49,069 nucleotides of DNA, taken from positions 1-49,069 of the forward strand of contig MNCI01026225.1 of NCBI GenBank assembly GCA_015680685.1. The letters are read 5' to 3'. The first letter of the stretch is position 1. Each line of letters begins with the position of its first letter. Under the pieces are notes generated by a model. That model did no database searches. It saw only the letters and a list, made by a program, of their open reading frames with translations, and had not been told where the DNA came from. Source of the DNA: Gnetum montanum (taxonomy: Eukaryota; Streptophyta; Gnetopsida; Gnetales; Gnetaceae). This document shows, piece by piece, positions 1 to 12,533 of the stretch. The position numbers were made by a program, and so were the translations under genes.

Positions 1-1277
1 GCATAAAAAATTGGAAATCTACAATGCATGAAAATATATTAAGAAGAAACTACTCCATATATACCAAATTGTACACATCAATATATTAAGATCAAAATGT
101 ACAAAAATCCATACCAGACCAAAGACNCAAATATAAATAATTCATAGAAAAATATACATCTATACAAAAATTCTTGTAGAAATCCCTCTCCTTGATCCTC
201 TTTGTGCTCTTTACACCCCTATAGTCTCGACTTATAAATAAATAAAGTTAGTATAAGATTGAGTGAGAAGCCTTTAGACTTCCTTTGCTAGATGGCCAAA
301 AAGTATTGCAGTAGAATATAGGAATGAGATACAAAGAAACCTACATCAATAGTCAGTCTTGCACACACTCTAAGCAACACATGCACATATAATATCACAC
401 ATAGTGCTAACATAATCTATATTAAAGTGAATTGATAGCTAACAAACATTCACAAATCTAATGATTGTTAGCTATAATTAATCATATTTTCATGGCACCA
501 CATGCCTTTTGCAATCACAATTTCATATTTATATTTATACCACATCATCAATCATCACACAAACTACACATTCATAGATCAATTACAAGATACATTACCA
601 TTTGTATGACTCACAAACATTACTAACATATACACATAACCCATGTAGTCATGGGCATATTCTCACTTAATGTGTCATGTATAATGTTATTATGAGTATT
701 TATAATCAATTATTTAACTACAAGTATTTTATTAATCTTTTATTTACTAGACTAGTGCTAGGATTTGTCAAAGTATGACTCGTAACCACTATTTGTCTAG
801 AGAACTAGCTATAGGGATGTATACACCTATGTTACATACCTGTCATAGGGATGAACACATATAAACTCTTCCACTTCCAAGATTAGGCATTAGACAAGAG
901 CTTCATGTATGCATTACAGTGGGGGTTAATCCATGACTACCTCTAATATGTCTCATCACCAACTAGTCCACATCCTCATGCTAGTGCCATCTACTAATGA
1001 CTACTAGAAGCATCATCATGAAGACATATACCATTCTAGTCTAGCTTAAGCCACCACATGTTAGAATTATGATACATCCAAGGAAAACATATGACATGAT
1101 CACATAAATCCAAATATGATAGTCAACATACTTCATGAAGACAATATCATAACATGGCATAACAAAATTGCTTACCAAAAGAATACTCCTTGATATACGT
1201 ATAATTAGATAGAAATGATCACCAATGTAACTTTCAAAAAGATATATGCCAAAATATAAATAAATTTTATGATTGGA
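1..1277 (-). repeat. Distal part of chromovirus E LTR-like sequence, cut by element A
   Basis: No gene is visible. Read on the minus strand, bases about 808-1277 align well with plus-strand bases 40910-41376, sharing long runs around the words ctagactagaatgg, ggatatggactagtt and catccctatag. The same alignment continues across element A into 13475-14880, so this is the far side of the LTR in which A sits. Bases 1-807 have no counterpart in the window because the second copy ends at 41376; they are AT-rich, with one unknown base at 127. That this is the 3' LTR of E is inferred from its position downstream of E's integrase end. Confidence 0.6.
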
Positions 1278-1282
1278 TAGTA
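1278..1282. repeat. Left target-site duplication of element A
   Basis: The five bases TAGTA lie just left of the first TG of element A. They match TGGTA at 13470-13474 with one G-to-A transition. The related E-family copy near 40910 keeps an uninterrupted version of this site (TACTT on the other strand), which acts as a near-empty-site control. Confidence 0.5.
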
Positions 1283-2165
1283 TGTAAGAAGAATATAGTG
1301 ACCGAAAACATTGGTGGCTAGAAACACCAAGAGGTTTCCAGGTGAACAGTTTAACCCCGGATCCGTGCAAGGGCCATACTAGATAAAATGGAAACGGGGC
1401 ATCCTGAACAGTCTAGTCAGTCAGACAGGGACTTAACCAGTGTAAATTAACCTTTTGTAAATGTTCTTTTAAATGTTAAATACACAAGGTATAACTGATG
1501 ATTAATAAATGCAGGAATGCAAAAAATATTGTTAAATATCCATAACAATGAAGAAATAATAGAATAAGCTGGGATAAGAAAATGCACTGCTACAAAATCA
1601 CAGGTTGGATTCTCCTCCTTTTTTGAAGTGTACAAAAAGTTACACAATGCTGGCAGCACATAGAGAGTTCAAGAATGATCAAAACTCTCAAAATATGCCA
1701 ACTATGCTTTTGAGTGTGAGCTTAAAAGCTAATCGTAAAAAGATGCTAATGTAAAGAGCTAATACCAAATGCCAACACAAGATGCCAACTTGAAATTGTC
1801 AACAAAACAACTTGCGAATCACCAAAATTTGCCAACCACGAAAAAATGGCAAAAATGCTAAAAATTGCTAGCCCTTTGAGCATTGCTCGTCAGGGTATTT
1901 ATAGGGCTAGGAGCAAGCGAGAGATTCGGTTTAGATGCCACGTGTCCTAGACCCACGAGATGTTGACGTACCCATACTACATGGATGCGCAAGATTGGTT
2001 GTGAACTTGCTACGCTATGAAAATGTTGTTGAAATTAGAGGTGCTGGAGTCAACTGCATCAACAATGTAAGCGATAAATAAAGCATATTGATGTAGCATA
2101 TCTACTTTCTACACTATGCTACACTCTATAGCGTAGCATAGCTACTTGCTACGTTGTGCTAGGCT
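1283..2165 (-). repeat. Element A 3' LTR (left copy)
   Basis: Bases 1294-2165 match 11924-12840 base for base over long runs, for example the shared aaccagtgtaaattaacc and acaaggtataact words. In minus orientation this is the 3' LTR. The homology stops near 2165, where a 54-bp tandem array begins, so the U3 start present on the right copy (12840-13469) is missing or replaced here. Confidence 0.7.
1896..1903 (-). promoter_or_regulatory. TATA box of A's left LTR
   Basis: The minus strand reads CTATAAATA in a conserved block shared with the other LTR at 12526-12533. Its direction agrees with gag and protease. Confidence 0.6.
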
Positions 2166-2180
2166 ATAAGTTAAGAATAT

Positions 2181-2510
2181 TAGTTTAAGGTCTTTGCGGA
2201 CTGCTAACTTGGTTGGGTTTATAAGTTAGGAATATTAGTTTAAGGTCTTTGCAGACCACTAACGAGTTATGTTAGAAGTATTAGTTTAAGGTCTTTGTGG
2301 ACCATTAATAGGTTGTTTCTGTAAAGGTAAGTTGTATTAGTTTAAGGTCTTTGCAGACTGCTATTCAGATGAAATTGTGAATCAAAATTGCTAGTTTAAG
2401 ATCTTTGCAGACTACTAACGAGTTATGCTTGTGAAGGTAAGTATTAGTTTAAGGCCTTTGCAAAGCACTAACAGGCTATTCTTGTGAAGGTAAATGGCTA
2501 GTTTAAGGTG
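2181..2510. repeat. 54-bp tandem repeat array, seven copies
   Basis: The word tagtttaagg recurs at 2181, 2236, 2282, 2338, 2392, 2445 and 2499, giving spacings of 55, 46, 56, 54, 53 and 54. Each unit continues with tctttgcagac and usually a form of ctaacgagttatg. The array lies between A's left LTR and the antisense promoter. Confidence 0.9.
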
Positions 2511-2646
2511 GGTCGAGGCTTTCAGTCAGGCCCATCTAACATGATGCAAATAGTGCTACTACACTATGGTAGGAGTGCTATGCTATACAGAACATGCCAT
2601 ATTAATTAGGATGAGAAAATGGTAGGTTCCTTTTCACCGTATTAGC

Positions 2647-2654
2647 TATAAATA
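2647..2654 (+). promoter_or_regulatory. TATA box for the antisense gene of element A
   Basis: TATAAATA lies on the plus strand, about 140 bases before the first ATG of the antisense gene at 2788. It points away from the LTR and opposite to gag. A gctatgcta-type motif lies just upstream (2565-2600), as in the LTR promoter. Confidence 0.5.
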
Positions 2655-2787
2655 TGGTTTACCCGTTGTAAACTCATCATTTTCACCGTAAGAGCGCAGA
2701 GCCCACATCTAGAGCATAGAGTGAGTGTGCCAACAAAGAGCAACATGGTTTAGTGTAGTGACTGAGAAAGAATTTGGAACCAAGACG

Positions 2788-5700
2788 ATGACACCCAAGA
2801 CAGAATGCAAACACCTAGTGCTTGCCAAGGTAGATGAGGTAAAAGACACCCTAGGGAGTTTGTTGTAAGCACGCATCACAGTGTGGGAGGAAACTCCATC
2901 AGCCTAGTAAGTTGCTATGCTACCTCTTTTTTTCATGCTTCTATTTTTGCTTCTAATTTCTTTTTGTTTCTATTTTTTTTTTCAATCTGCATTTTCTATC
3001 ATTGTTTTTTTCATTATTTTGGCTGTTACATTGCCGTTGTTGCCGATTCGGCCATGACGGTGTATTGATGCTACACTAAGGTTGCATGTAGTGTTTTCCA
3101 AACTGCCATTACTGTGGCTACCTTGATGTATATTTTTAGGTGAATCTAGCAACCTAGCATGCAAATAGCATAGCATACTGACCCTCAAGAGGGTTTGGCC
3201 ATGCGCTTGATTTGATAGCGTAACACATGCCTATCATAGTGTAGTGCAAACTGTTTTGTCAGGCAAAATATTTGTTGAAGTGGTTACAGTGTATTAATTT
3301 TTTTTCTTTCTAACAATGCATATTTAATTTTTTGTTGCTCTACTATGCTAGTACCTTCGTGGTTCTGCTACGCTACATGCATGGAAACAGTTATGCTACA
3401 TTGTTTGCTAACGGCTAGTCTTGCTATGCTATCCACAAATGTCACTTGAACATGTTGTTAACATTTGCCATTGTGTTGTACAAGGTAATACTAAGGTCAA
3501 TTTTGATCATCATAGAAATTTTAGAGGTCCTATGATGCCTAAGTGAACCAGTGGCCAATGTTCCTCCACCTCACGCATGTGTGGAGTAGCAGGTGGTCTG
3601 TTCTGGGAAGGTGCACGGGACTTCTTGTAATTTCTCCTCCAACACTTTAGTGTCATCATTTTGTCACAGCTATTGGAGGAGGTAGTAGCTGTAATTACAA
3701 AAACCTTGTTGCCTGGGGCAAACCAGGGTATTCTAAAATTGTTGACTGATGGAGCAATTGGGAGTGGGCAGGCCGAGGGATCTAGTCAACACCCCAAAAA
3801 CTTGATGTGTTTGGCTTGGATCTGGGGGATGCCAAAATATAATTTCTACCATGTGTATAATACATTTTTCATTTCTTGCCACATGGGAATTTGTTTTTAG
3901 AACCCTTCAGGAAATGTTTATTGTGCTAGTGGGTGAGTTCTATAAACATTCTGCTATGCTACGCAATGCATGCTATGCTAGGCAAAAATGTTAACAGTGT
4001 ATTGTTATTACCAAGTATTTTATCAACAAGAATGGACTTCACAGAGATACTAATGCCTTAGTCTTGGCACAGATGGCTCTGTAGGAGTTTTCTTACATTG
4101 AGAATATGCATGCAAGCATGATAGGCCAATGCGGGGGTGAATACCAAACCTATCCAACCTGATACTCCAAGTTCTATGATAGGTGCAAGGAGTTTGGTTG
4201 GTTGGATGGGGATTGGACACCCTTTAAGCTGATCACCATTGAAGATTTGTTGGTGGATCTCCCACTATTCCGATCGCCATTTAAGCCTAGTAAGCTAAAC
4301 TATGGATTGTTTGCATGTTTGAGTGTTGTTCCTATTTTTTTCTATTTTGTTTAAGTTTGTTTCTTTTTTCTATTGTAAATTGCTGTAGCGGCAAATAAAT
4401 CTTAGGAGGTGATGGTGATCACCTCTAGGCATAACGAGGCTAACATTTACTTCAAGAATGTTGAGGTGGATGAGAACCAATGCTGGCTTTGCAACAGGGT
4501 CCTAGAATTGCTTGCCAAAAATCTTCGGGACACTAGACTCATGGAATTGTTCTTGGCTATGAACCCAAGCATCCCTACTACTAAGATGCTTGCCTTAGCT
4601 AACTCCTTTTCTAAAAATGCAAACCGCTTCTACACACGTGTGCACAGTGTGATGGTGGTCCTTGACATCAATGACCAACTATTTGCGGACCTCTTCGGTG
4701 TCCCTACTAATGGTCTCCCCATAGGAGCAAAGACCAAAAAGGAGGTGAACCATCAAAGGAACATTGAGGAGTGGCTAGAGGCAACAAAAGGGTGAAAGGG
4801 AATCCCTATTGAAATAGCCAAGCGGAAGGTGGATAAAACGGTTTACCCAATCTTTCGTGCTCGTGCTTTCCCCAAAATACTTTCCAAAGGAAAAATCATT
4901 GGGATTGGGCAAGCTTGGGTAATGAGGAAGGTCATGGAAGAGGAGGCCCATTACAACTAGGCCAAGCATCTCTACAAAGGTCTGCAAGGTGAAATGATCA
5001 AGCCTCATAAGAAGCTTGAGTCCTGTTTCAATGTGCATCATGACTTCTTCATAGCTTGCTTGTGGTGATTCACAAAATTCTTGGTAGTCCATGAGAATGG
5101 AGTCTGGGTGATGCAAGATCGTAACCAAATTTCCAAATCATGGATTTGCCAAGTCTTCTAGACCACTCGAGCCCAAGATCCCCCAGAGGCTATTGGAGAG
5201 TCATTTTCAATAACGACTAGGGATTGGGTGGTTTGCAACTTCCATGGCTAGGACAACATGGGAGAGGTGCCCCCTATTGTTATGGGTAGCATATCACAAG
5301 GGAAATGTCTCATCGCTGAGACGATGGCCACTAAGTTACAGTGAAAAAGGTCTCATCTAGTTGAGGAGCCTTCCTATATAGATGAAGAAGGGGGGTAGAA
5401 ACTGTGGTTTAAGTTACAAAAAATATAGCCTTCCATTGGTAAATTCTCTTCCTTCTTATGTTTGCTATTTTTTTTATTTGGTTGATTCTTGCTATGTCAT
5501 GCTACGCTATGTAGTGTAGCATAGCATAGCATCAGTTTTAAGTTAGTATGTCATAGCTTGGTGTGAACATGTTTTGCTACCAAAGGAAGAAGAAGAAGAG
5601 GAAGAAGGAGAAGAGGTGATGGCCCCCAAGATGGGGGTGGCTAATAAAGGTGCAGGGGGCCCGACCATAGAGGAAAGGGTCTCAATCAAGAGAGAAGAAG

Positions 5701-7380
5701 CTCTTGCTGCAAAATAAGGAAGGGGCTCCTATCGACAAGGAAAACACTCCTACTAATGAGGAGGACATTTTTGCTAATGAGGAGGACTCCCCTGTTGATG
5801 AGAAGGATGTTGGCACCACAAAAATAAGGGCCATAGCAAATAAAGAAAACACCCTTATCAGCCAAGAAGGGACCTTTGTTGACGATCTCTTTGCTAAACA
5901 TAATTCAGCGCTGGAGGAGTAGATGGATGTGGAGGGTACTGCCATGGTGTTAAACTGGTAAGAAGGAGGAGAACTACAACTAGATGCTGGTGAGTTTGAC
6001 CATATATTCAACAGTATGTTGATGGGAAACCCCCTGCTATCACCCTTGAAGGTTTCCTAGGTAGGAGCCTTTACACTGTCATTTGTGTTGCTTGTCAGAT
6101 TTCTTGCAGCCCTCTCGGTTATACCTAAAGCATTTTTGTTACATAGTAGACATCTAGTTGACACTGTAGGTCCTTCTTCGATCTACCTACCATCATGGGC
6201 TGAGACCCCTGATAAGCTTACATTCATGGAGGGGGTGCTTGATGACATGATCAACCATCTAAAGTAAATCGATCCAAAAGTGGGTAAGTCAAGCACCTAT
6301 GATAAACTTCCTTAAGTTGCTACACTAGATCTTTAAGTTGCTTAACTTTGTTATGCTATCATGAATAATGCATTTTTATGTGTGGTCGATAGCTTTTTGC
6401 CTTAAGTGGGACCTAAAACAAGCAATCAAGGTCCATGTTGTGCTTGCATTCCAACCAAAAGTGACCAAGATGCCTTGTCACATATACGATGAGGCTAGCG
6501 AATGCACATTGCACTTAGCCTGCTCCCTGTGGGAGTGCAGGCATGTGAATGAAGACCTGTGGAAATGGATCTAGAAGCTAGAGAAGGAGAAGACCAATAT
6601 GACCACCGAGGTGGGAGACCTATACTCCATAAATGAATTTCTAATGGCTCGTGATACCAATGATGGTAGTTGGCATATGGTATTTATTGATTATGCAAGA
6701 TATTGGACTACTGTGTGGTGCAACAACGAGGCCACACACAAAATAATTAAGCAGTGAATGAAAATGAACTTGTTGGCATAGAAGAACTAGGATTGGAAAG
6801 ATTATAGCATGAGAGTTTATGAGTGGAGATAGTCCCTAAAAATCCACAAGCATATGTATAAACTAGAATGAGACACCTACCGTAAACAATACCAGGATGC
6901 TTCAGTGAAGTTGTATACTCATGAAGCATTTATGGATGCCATTGGTGCTTCTGAGGCTTACAAAAAGTTCATGCAACAAGTGGTGGTCAGTGAATCCCCT
7001 TAGCAATAAGTGAACCTTTCCACAAGTGAGACCCCCATTGCCTCCTTTTCTCTAGGACCATCGAGATGGATGACTGTTGAAAAGGAGAAAGTTGCAATAG
7101 ATGCTAACTTGGGCGATAGGTACTGTGTGGATATTATAGAGGAGGAGGTCTAGCAATGCCTTGGGATTGGTTTGGATCACATTCCTCCTGAGATAGACAT
7201 GGGGCTATCTTGGGTTAGTCGCTTTCTTGTAATGCAATTTTTTATTTCATTCTAGCTTTTACTATGACTCTAGCTAACTACTTCATTTTTATGATGTCAA
7301 TTCCAAATGAAGAAGTAGGGCCCTATGAGGTTGAGAATAATGATGTAGAGGAAGGTGATGTAGGGGAAGATGATGTATAA
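2788..7380 (+). pseudogene. Antisense multi-exon accessory gene of element A, stop-riddled
   Basis: I do not recognise the gene as a named family. Proposed exons are 2788-2906, about 3490-3850, 4055-4289, 4406-5438, about 5586-6283, 6393-7213 and about 7290-7380, ending at a TAA. Donors GTAAGT, GTAAGC, GTAAAT and GTAAGT occur at 2907, 4290, 5439 and 6284. The 6283/6393 junction keeps phase exactly, while the 5438/5586 phase does not close. Exon 4406-5438 holds a segment (residues ANSFSKNANRFYTRV, then LFADLFGVP) resembling the putative plant transposon protein domain of retroelement extra frames. Exon 5586-6283 starts lysine-rich and becomes acidic (NEED repeats). The last exon is Glu/Asp-rich. 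In-frame stops are mostly TAG, and few frameshifts are needed. It could be a captured host gene or a Tat-type antisense frame; the domain favours the latter. Confidence 0.5.
5495..5535. repeat. GCTACGCTATG palindromic motif inside proposed intron
   Basis: The sequence tgctacgctatgtagtgtag followed by catagcatagcat is an imperfect inverted repeat. It is one of many copies of a gctatgctac word scattered through element A and concentrated in its LTR U3. Confidence 0.6.
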
Positions 7381-7566
7381 TAGCAAGGAATCTTGTTTTG
7401 TATTTTTTGCAAAGATATTGCAAACATTATTTAATAGAAATTTTGAATGAAAAATGAAAAGATTTGTTTTGTTTTGCGTATTGTCTATGTGATCAGTTTT
7501 TATTATTTTTTTTTTCAATTTTAGGCCTTGGCAAGCCATAACATAATGTGAATGATAAATTTTTGC

Positions 7567-7728
7567 TAGTTTTAGGCCATAGTGGGCCACATGTAGTTCT
7601 AGGCCATTTCGGGCCATCACTAGTTTTAGGCCATTTTGGGCCATCGCTAGTTTTAGGCCATTTCGAGCCATGGTTAGTTTTAGGCCATTTTGGGTCGTGG
7701 TTAGTTTTAGGCCATTTGGGGTTGCGAT
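7567..7728. repeat. 27-bp minisatellite, six units in register
   Basis: The word tagttttagg (once tagttctagg) starts at 7567, 7594, 7621, 7648, 7675 and 7702, exactly 27 bases apart each time. A degenerate unit follows at 7752 and another precedes near 7519. The period is a multiple of three, so both strands stay open here; the minus frame gives nine-residue repeats of the type NGLKLAMAQ. It lies between the antisense gene's end and the protease, and I see no reason to call it coding. Confidence 0.9.
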
Positions 7729-7912
7729 GTGATGTAAATGAAAATTTTTGCCAGTTTTAGGCCTTAGCGGGCCGTAACATGATGTGAATGGCGAGTATGT
7801 GAATGGTTTAAAGGAATTAGTTTGGCACCTAGTGTAGATGGATGGACATGAAGAAAACAAGAAATGAATGTACAAAGATGCTAACTGGGTAAAAAGCAGT
7901 GAAGTTGTTACG

Positions 7913-8530
7913 CTATACGTAATTGCTTTCTAACCCACCGTGGATTTGGTGAGACGTAAGGCTGAGAAGCTTTACTATGGCATTTGTCTGCATCGTTGTC
8001 TTCAGATTGGAAAGGCAACTCAGCCCATGCATTTTTTTCTGAGACAACATGTTGGGCCAGCTTTTTGCTGAATAGTTAGTGTTGTCGGAGACAAGCACCT
8101 CATTCTTAGAGGTTACGACCTCTAAACCTTGCTCCATATCTATGTTATTTATTGCTTGTGCTGCTACCTCATCATCATGGATCACCACCTCCCTACCTGC
8201 ATAGAGTAGATGGATCTCTTGATCTATGAGTGAAGAGATAACCCTGAGTTGCGCAAACCATGACCTCCCAAGGATCAGGTTAATCTTGGGCATCTCTTCC
8301 ATCATGATAAAAGTTGCATTTCTGGGGAATTGGTCCCCTACCACAAAGTCAACATGGACCATGCCTTTCACCATGACCTGTGCCCCGTTGAATGACTTCA
8401 AGCATGAAATTGTCATGGGTTTAATTTGGTCTACCAAACCTAGTTTATCCACAATAGGGAATGGGATGATGTTTATAGCAACCCCATCATCGACGTGTAC
8501 CTTTCAGATCTTATGTTGACCAACCTGAAT
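7913..8530 (-). pseudogene. Retropepsin-like protease of element A
   Basis: Aspartic protease that would process the Gag polyprotein. The minus strand carries an active-site-like run VDDGVAINIIP (Asp-Asp-Gly codons at 8483-8491), then about 55 residues later the flap-distal motif NLILGRSW, as in Tat/Athila proteases. The frame from 8452 down is open for 179 codons; one stop (about 8500) precedes the active site. Downstream, where RT should begin, there is only the minisatellite and the end of the antisense gene. The canonical DSG/DTG is DDG here, which also occurs in plant gypsy proteases. Confidence 0.7.
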
Positions 8531-9429
8531 TATGATGAATAAGGATGTTGTAGTCACCTAACCCTTCTCAGGGTCTTCCCTAATGGAATCATCATGGAAT
8601 GCTAGTTGGGATGGCTACGGTTCTACAGGTGTAGAAGGAATCATAACCGAGTGGATTACTTTCTCTTCTACTGGCATGTTCTCATCAACTAGTATTGCTG
8701 TTAACATGCAAACTAGAGCCTCACAGTGTGTGGTCAAAGTCATTATTAGGTCATACAGGCTCAATGTTGTGTTTTTTTTGTTTTAGAGCCTGCTTGACCT
8801 AAGTAAGAGCACTTAATAGGTCTCGTCCATCTTCTTGTTGCTTGCTATCCTTCTCCTCTTCCATTCATCCCAAGGGATGAATTTTCCAAGGAGGAACAAC
8901 TTTAGGTTTGGGTTTAGACCCTTTTGGGTGAGGTGGTGATGACCTTGAGCACATAACACCATTAGCTTTTGGTGACAAGGACGTAGATGCAGAGGACAAA
9001 GGAGTAGGCTTGGAAGGACCTAGGGCAATACCTTCCGTTGTTGCCTCACCTGTTGAATGCTCTTATTGTTTCCTAGGATGAGAAGGCTGTGGTACCATTT
9101 TATGGGGGTGGGGCGGTTGAATGACTTGGCCCCCTGATGATGAAAGGTATTGTTGGTGTTAGCGCACATGGTGGTGCAGCTTTGTTTAGAGAGGGTGTAG
9201 GGGTGGATGTCCAAGGAGGAACCCTTAGGACAAACGATTTCTGTGGTAGTTTTTCAGCCACTGGTGGTGTAGGCACGCTATGCTCAGACACACGAACCAC
9301 AAATGGCTGCTGAGATAATTTAGGATTACTGTCAATGCAAATAGTGTTGATGATGTAAGCAACATTGTTGGCATTAAGTGGGTCTATGTAGACATGCATA
9401 GATTGATTTTTGGGGCACATGGGGTTGCT

Positions 9430-11692
9430 CTCATCTACAACTAGATTCCCTTGATCAATCGTTCATTGTATGTCATCTTTTAATGCCAAATAGTAATCTG
9501 TGTCATGACCACACACTTAATGGTAGTCATAGAACTACTCCAACCTGAAATTCTTAGGAATTGGGGGCTCATTGGGCAAAGCCAAGGAGGGGTTCCTAAG
9601 GAGTTCGTAGTGCCATTGATTCCTTTTGATCACCTCCTTTAACATCCACTTATGTTGAATATACCCCACCCCTAGTAATTGCTTCAGAAGTTCTGAAGAC
9701 TTAACAGGCAGTGGGGTAAATTTAGAGCGGTCTTTACACTCAAAATTAGGTTTGGGTAGAGTGGATGCTTTGGGTGTCAAGGTGGAGGCTTGAGTGGCAT
9801 TTTTTGGTGTAGGTGTGGGGTTAGTCAGCACAGTGACGGCCTTCCTGTTGTTGTTTTTATTGTTGGGCTTGGCTTCATTTGCCACAGCAGCCACTGTGGC
9901 TATTGCAACCTTGCCCTTATCTTTGTCATTCTTTGTAAACATGTTTTTGTATTCAACATAGGCCAGGTCTTTACTTGCCTCAATTGCATCTTGTATGCTC
10001 TTGGTCTAGGCAAAAGCCTAACTAATAGTGCATGGAGCGAGATAGTACAGTTTGCAGTTAATGAAGTCATTCACTACACCCTTAAAGATGGCTAGCAGAT
10101 GAGCCTCCGTAATAGGCTCGTGGATCTCATTAAGGGTAGCACTCCACCGCTGTATGAATTTCTAGACTAATTCAAAGGGATCCTATTTCATGCTCATCAA
10201 CTGATCCAATATAACCTCTACTCTCAAGTTATACTTGAAATGAGTCATAAATTGGGTTAGAAACTCCTCTAGGGTTGAGATAGAAGAGCATGGGAGCGCA
10301 AGGTACTAGTCCAAGGCTTTGCCCATCAGAGACATAGCAAAGATGAGGATGATTATGTGTGTCAATTGTTGCAAAATAAGGGACTTAGATCTAAATGTAA
10401 CAAGATGCGTATTGGGATCACCCTCCTTGTTGTATTTTGTGAAGTGGGGGAGTGGCATCTCGGGGGCTAGTGTTAGCATGGGGACTACCGGGTTGATAGA
10501 ATCGTCATGGTAGAAATCCATGATTTTCACCATGTCAGAACTTGTATTCTTGAGGCATTAAACCTCTTCAGTAAGGATCTGGATAAGTTGGAATGCTTGA
10601 TCCAGACTAGGGAAAAATGTAGATGCTTGGGGAGCTGCAGGGGCAACTCCCATTGGTGGCGTGGTAGGGACAACGGCCTGGCTCATAGGCGGCATTATTG
10701 GGGTAGCCCCTGTGAAGGGAACTACTAGTGTTTTCCACCACCCAGTGGGTGGTGCTATTGGGGCAACAAAACTAGTGGTGCTATAGGGTTGGCAGTTCAC
10801 GTAACTAGTGGGGTAGACTAAGGTCCTGTGCTTGGTTGTGCCACTTGCAGGATCTGGTACATTTGGTGGTGAGCGTAGTTGGACATCTGCAAAGGTTGCG
10901 AAATAGGGGGTGAAGTGAATGGGATCCACCACATGGTTGGGGGTGGACCTGCCACTAATGGTGGAATAGGTGTAGACGCCGAAATGGATGCAGAAGCTGT
11001 ATGCAGCTGCGATGTAGGTACTGTGTGAACATAGGGTAGGGTAGCCATGATCGGTGCATGATATGCTAAGGGAATGGATTGGGGGACTGATTTCTAGGGG
11101 GTACTACCTAAAAATGAGATAGGGGAATAGGTGTGTTGATACACTGAGGGCATGACATGGCTACTCATCACTGATGAAGGTGCAGGTTGTAAGGGATTAG
11201 AGGTAATCACGAAGGGGACAATGGTGAAGAGCGGGTTCGACTAGAAAGATAGGATGGAAGGGATGGTGGTAGGGTTAGTTTGACCCCCATTCTTAGACTG
11301 GGAGTCCAACTCCTCTTGCCCATCTTGAAATGCTTCATCATAGTGAGACGCTATGTCTCGTTGCTCCCTAGGCCTAGTTACTCATATCAGCTGGTGTAAG
11401 ATCCATTGATACATTTGTGTGAGATGAATGGAAACGCCAAGAGTGGGAACAAATTCCCTCCCATTATGGTAAGTGAACTTGAAGTTACATTTTTCTTGAG
11501 TTCTTGGGCATCTAAGCGTAGATTATAAATCTTGACATGCTCTACCAAGCTCTCAAGTGATTGGTTTTGGATCCTAAGAGATTGGCGTGGTCCTAGCACT
11601 GGGCTAGGTGGTTGCTTGACACCTATGGTGCCTGGAACCGAAAATGGGACCTCGACATTAGAGGTAGCAACAATGGTGCTTGAGGAAATCAT
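9430..11692 (-). pseudogene. Gag polyprotein of element A (Tat-like)
   Basis: Structural protein of the retrotransposon particle. From the ATG at 11692 the minus strand encodes a Ser/Pro-rich start, a Pro/Ala/Thr-rich stretch (about 11050-10560), then the gag core (10533-10090) with FTKYNKEGDPNTHL and MGKALD, the usual start of the Retrotrans_gag domain. A Lys/Asn-rich linker (9942-9700) leads to a zinc-region relic with HDTDYYLALKDDIQ, typical of Tat-lineage gag, where the usual cysteines are largely lost. From about 10932 to 9100 all segments share one reading frame, interrupted by stop codons rather than shifts. The N-terminal part is in another frame. It reads away from the 5' LTR at 11924. 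Confidence 0.75.
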
Positions 11693-11923
11693 TTTTATAA
11701 AGGTAAAAAATGGTTTGCAAATAAGAAAAATAGAGATCAAAAGGTGATCGGAGGCTTTCTATCTTTCATAGTTCTAAAGGAACCGTCGTTGCGACCAACC
11801 TATACCACATGGTGCATAAACAACCGCAAGGGTGTCACGTTTACACCGACAAGTAACGGGGTACAGAGAGCATGCAGGACTATTCATAAACCACTAAAAG
11901 GCCCTACTTCTAGCACTACAAAC
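11693..11923 (-). other. Untranslated leader of element A
   Basis: The stretch between the 5' LTR and the gag start holds no frame of note. A primer binding site should abut 11923 but no TGG-type match is evident. A weak tRNA-Asp-type resemblance at about 11819-11838 is 86 bases too far in to serve. Confidence 0.4.
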
Positions 11924-12525
11924 TGTAGCAACCAAAAACATCGGTGGCTGGAAACACCGAGAGGTTGCCAGGTGAATAGTTTAACCTCGAATCCGTGTAA
12001 GGGCCTTGCTGGATACAATGGAAATGGGGCACCTTGAATGATCTAGGCGATTAGATAGGGACTTAACCAGTGTAAATTAACCTTTTGTAAATGTTTTTTT
12101 AAATGTTAAATACACAAGGTATAACTAATGATTAATAAATGAAGGAATGTAGAAAATAATGTTAAAGAATGATAATAATGAAGAAATAACAGAATAAGTT
12201 GGGGTAAGAAAATGCACCAGTGCAAAATCGTGGGTTGGATTCTCTTCTTTGTTTGAAGTGTACAAAAAGTTACAGAATGTTGGCAGCGCACAAAGAGATC
12301 AAGAATGACCGAAACACTCAAAATGTGCCAACTATGCTTTTGAGTGTGAACTTAAAAGCCAATCATACAAAGATGCTAACGTAAAGAGCTAATTCCAAAT
12401 GCCAACACAAGATGCCAACTTGACATTGTCAACAAAACAACTTGCGAATCGCCAAAATTTGCCAACCACAAAAAAATGCCAATAATGCTCAAAATTTTCA
12501 ACCCTTTGAGCATTGCCCATCGAGG

Positions 12526-12533
12526 TATTTATA
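12526..12533 (-). promoter_or_regulatory. TATA box of A's 5' LTR
   Basis: TATAAATA on the minus strand, conserved with 1896-1903, about 830 bases before the gag ATG. It is the likely promoter for gag-protease. Confidence 0.65.

Noticed and set aside
2883-3068. Short Phe-rich plus-strand frame as a membrane peptide
   Set aside because: It lies in a pyrimidine-rich stretch after a GTAAGT donor and looks like intron.
7548-7760. Plus-strand 70-codon frame of LGHFGPS-type repeats as a gene
   Set aside because: A by-product of a 27-base minisatellite, open in both strands because its period is a multiple of three.
11819-11838. A tRNA-Asp primer site for element A
   Set aside because: About 11 of 17 bases agree, but it lies 86 bases from the LTR end and A's left LTR gives no sign that the LTR reaches it.
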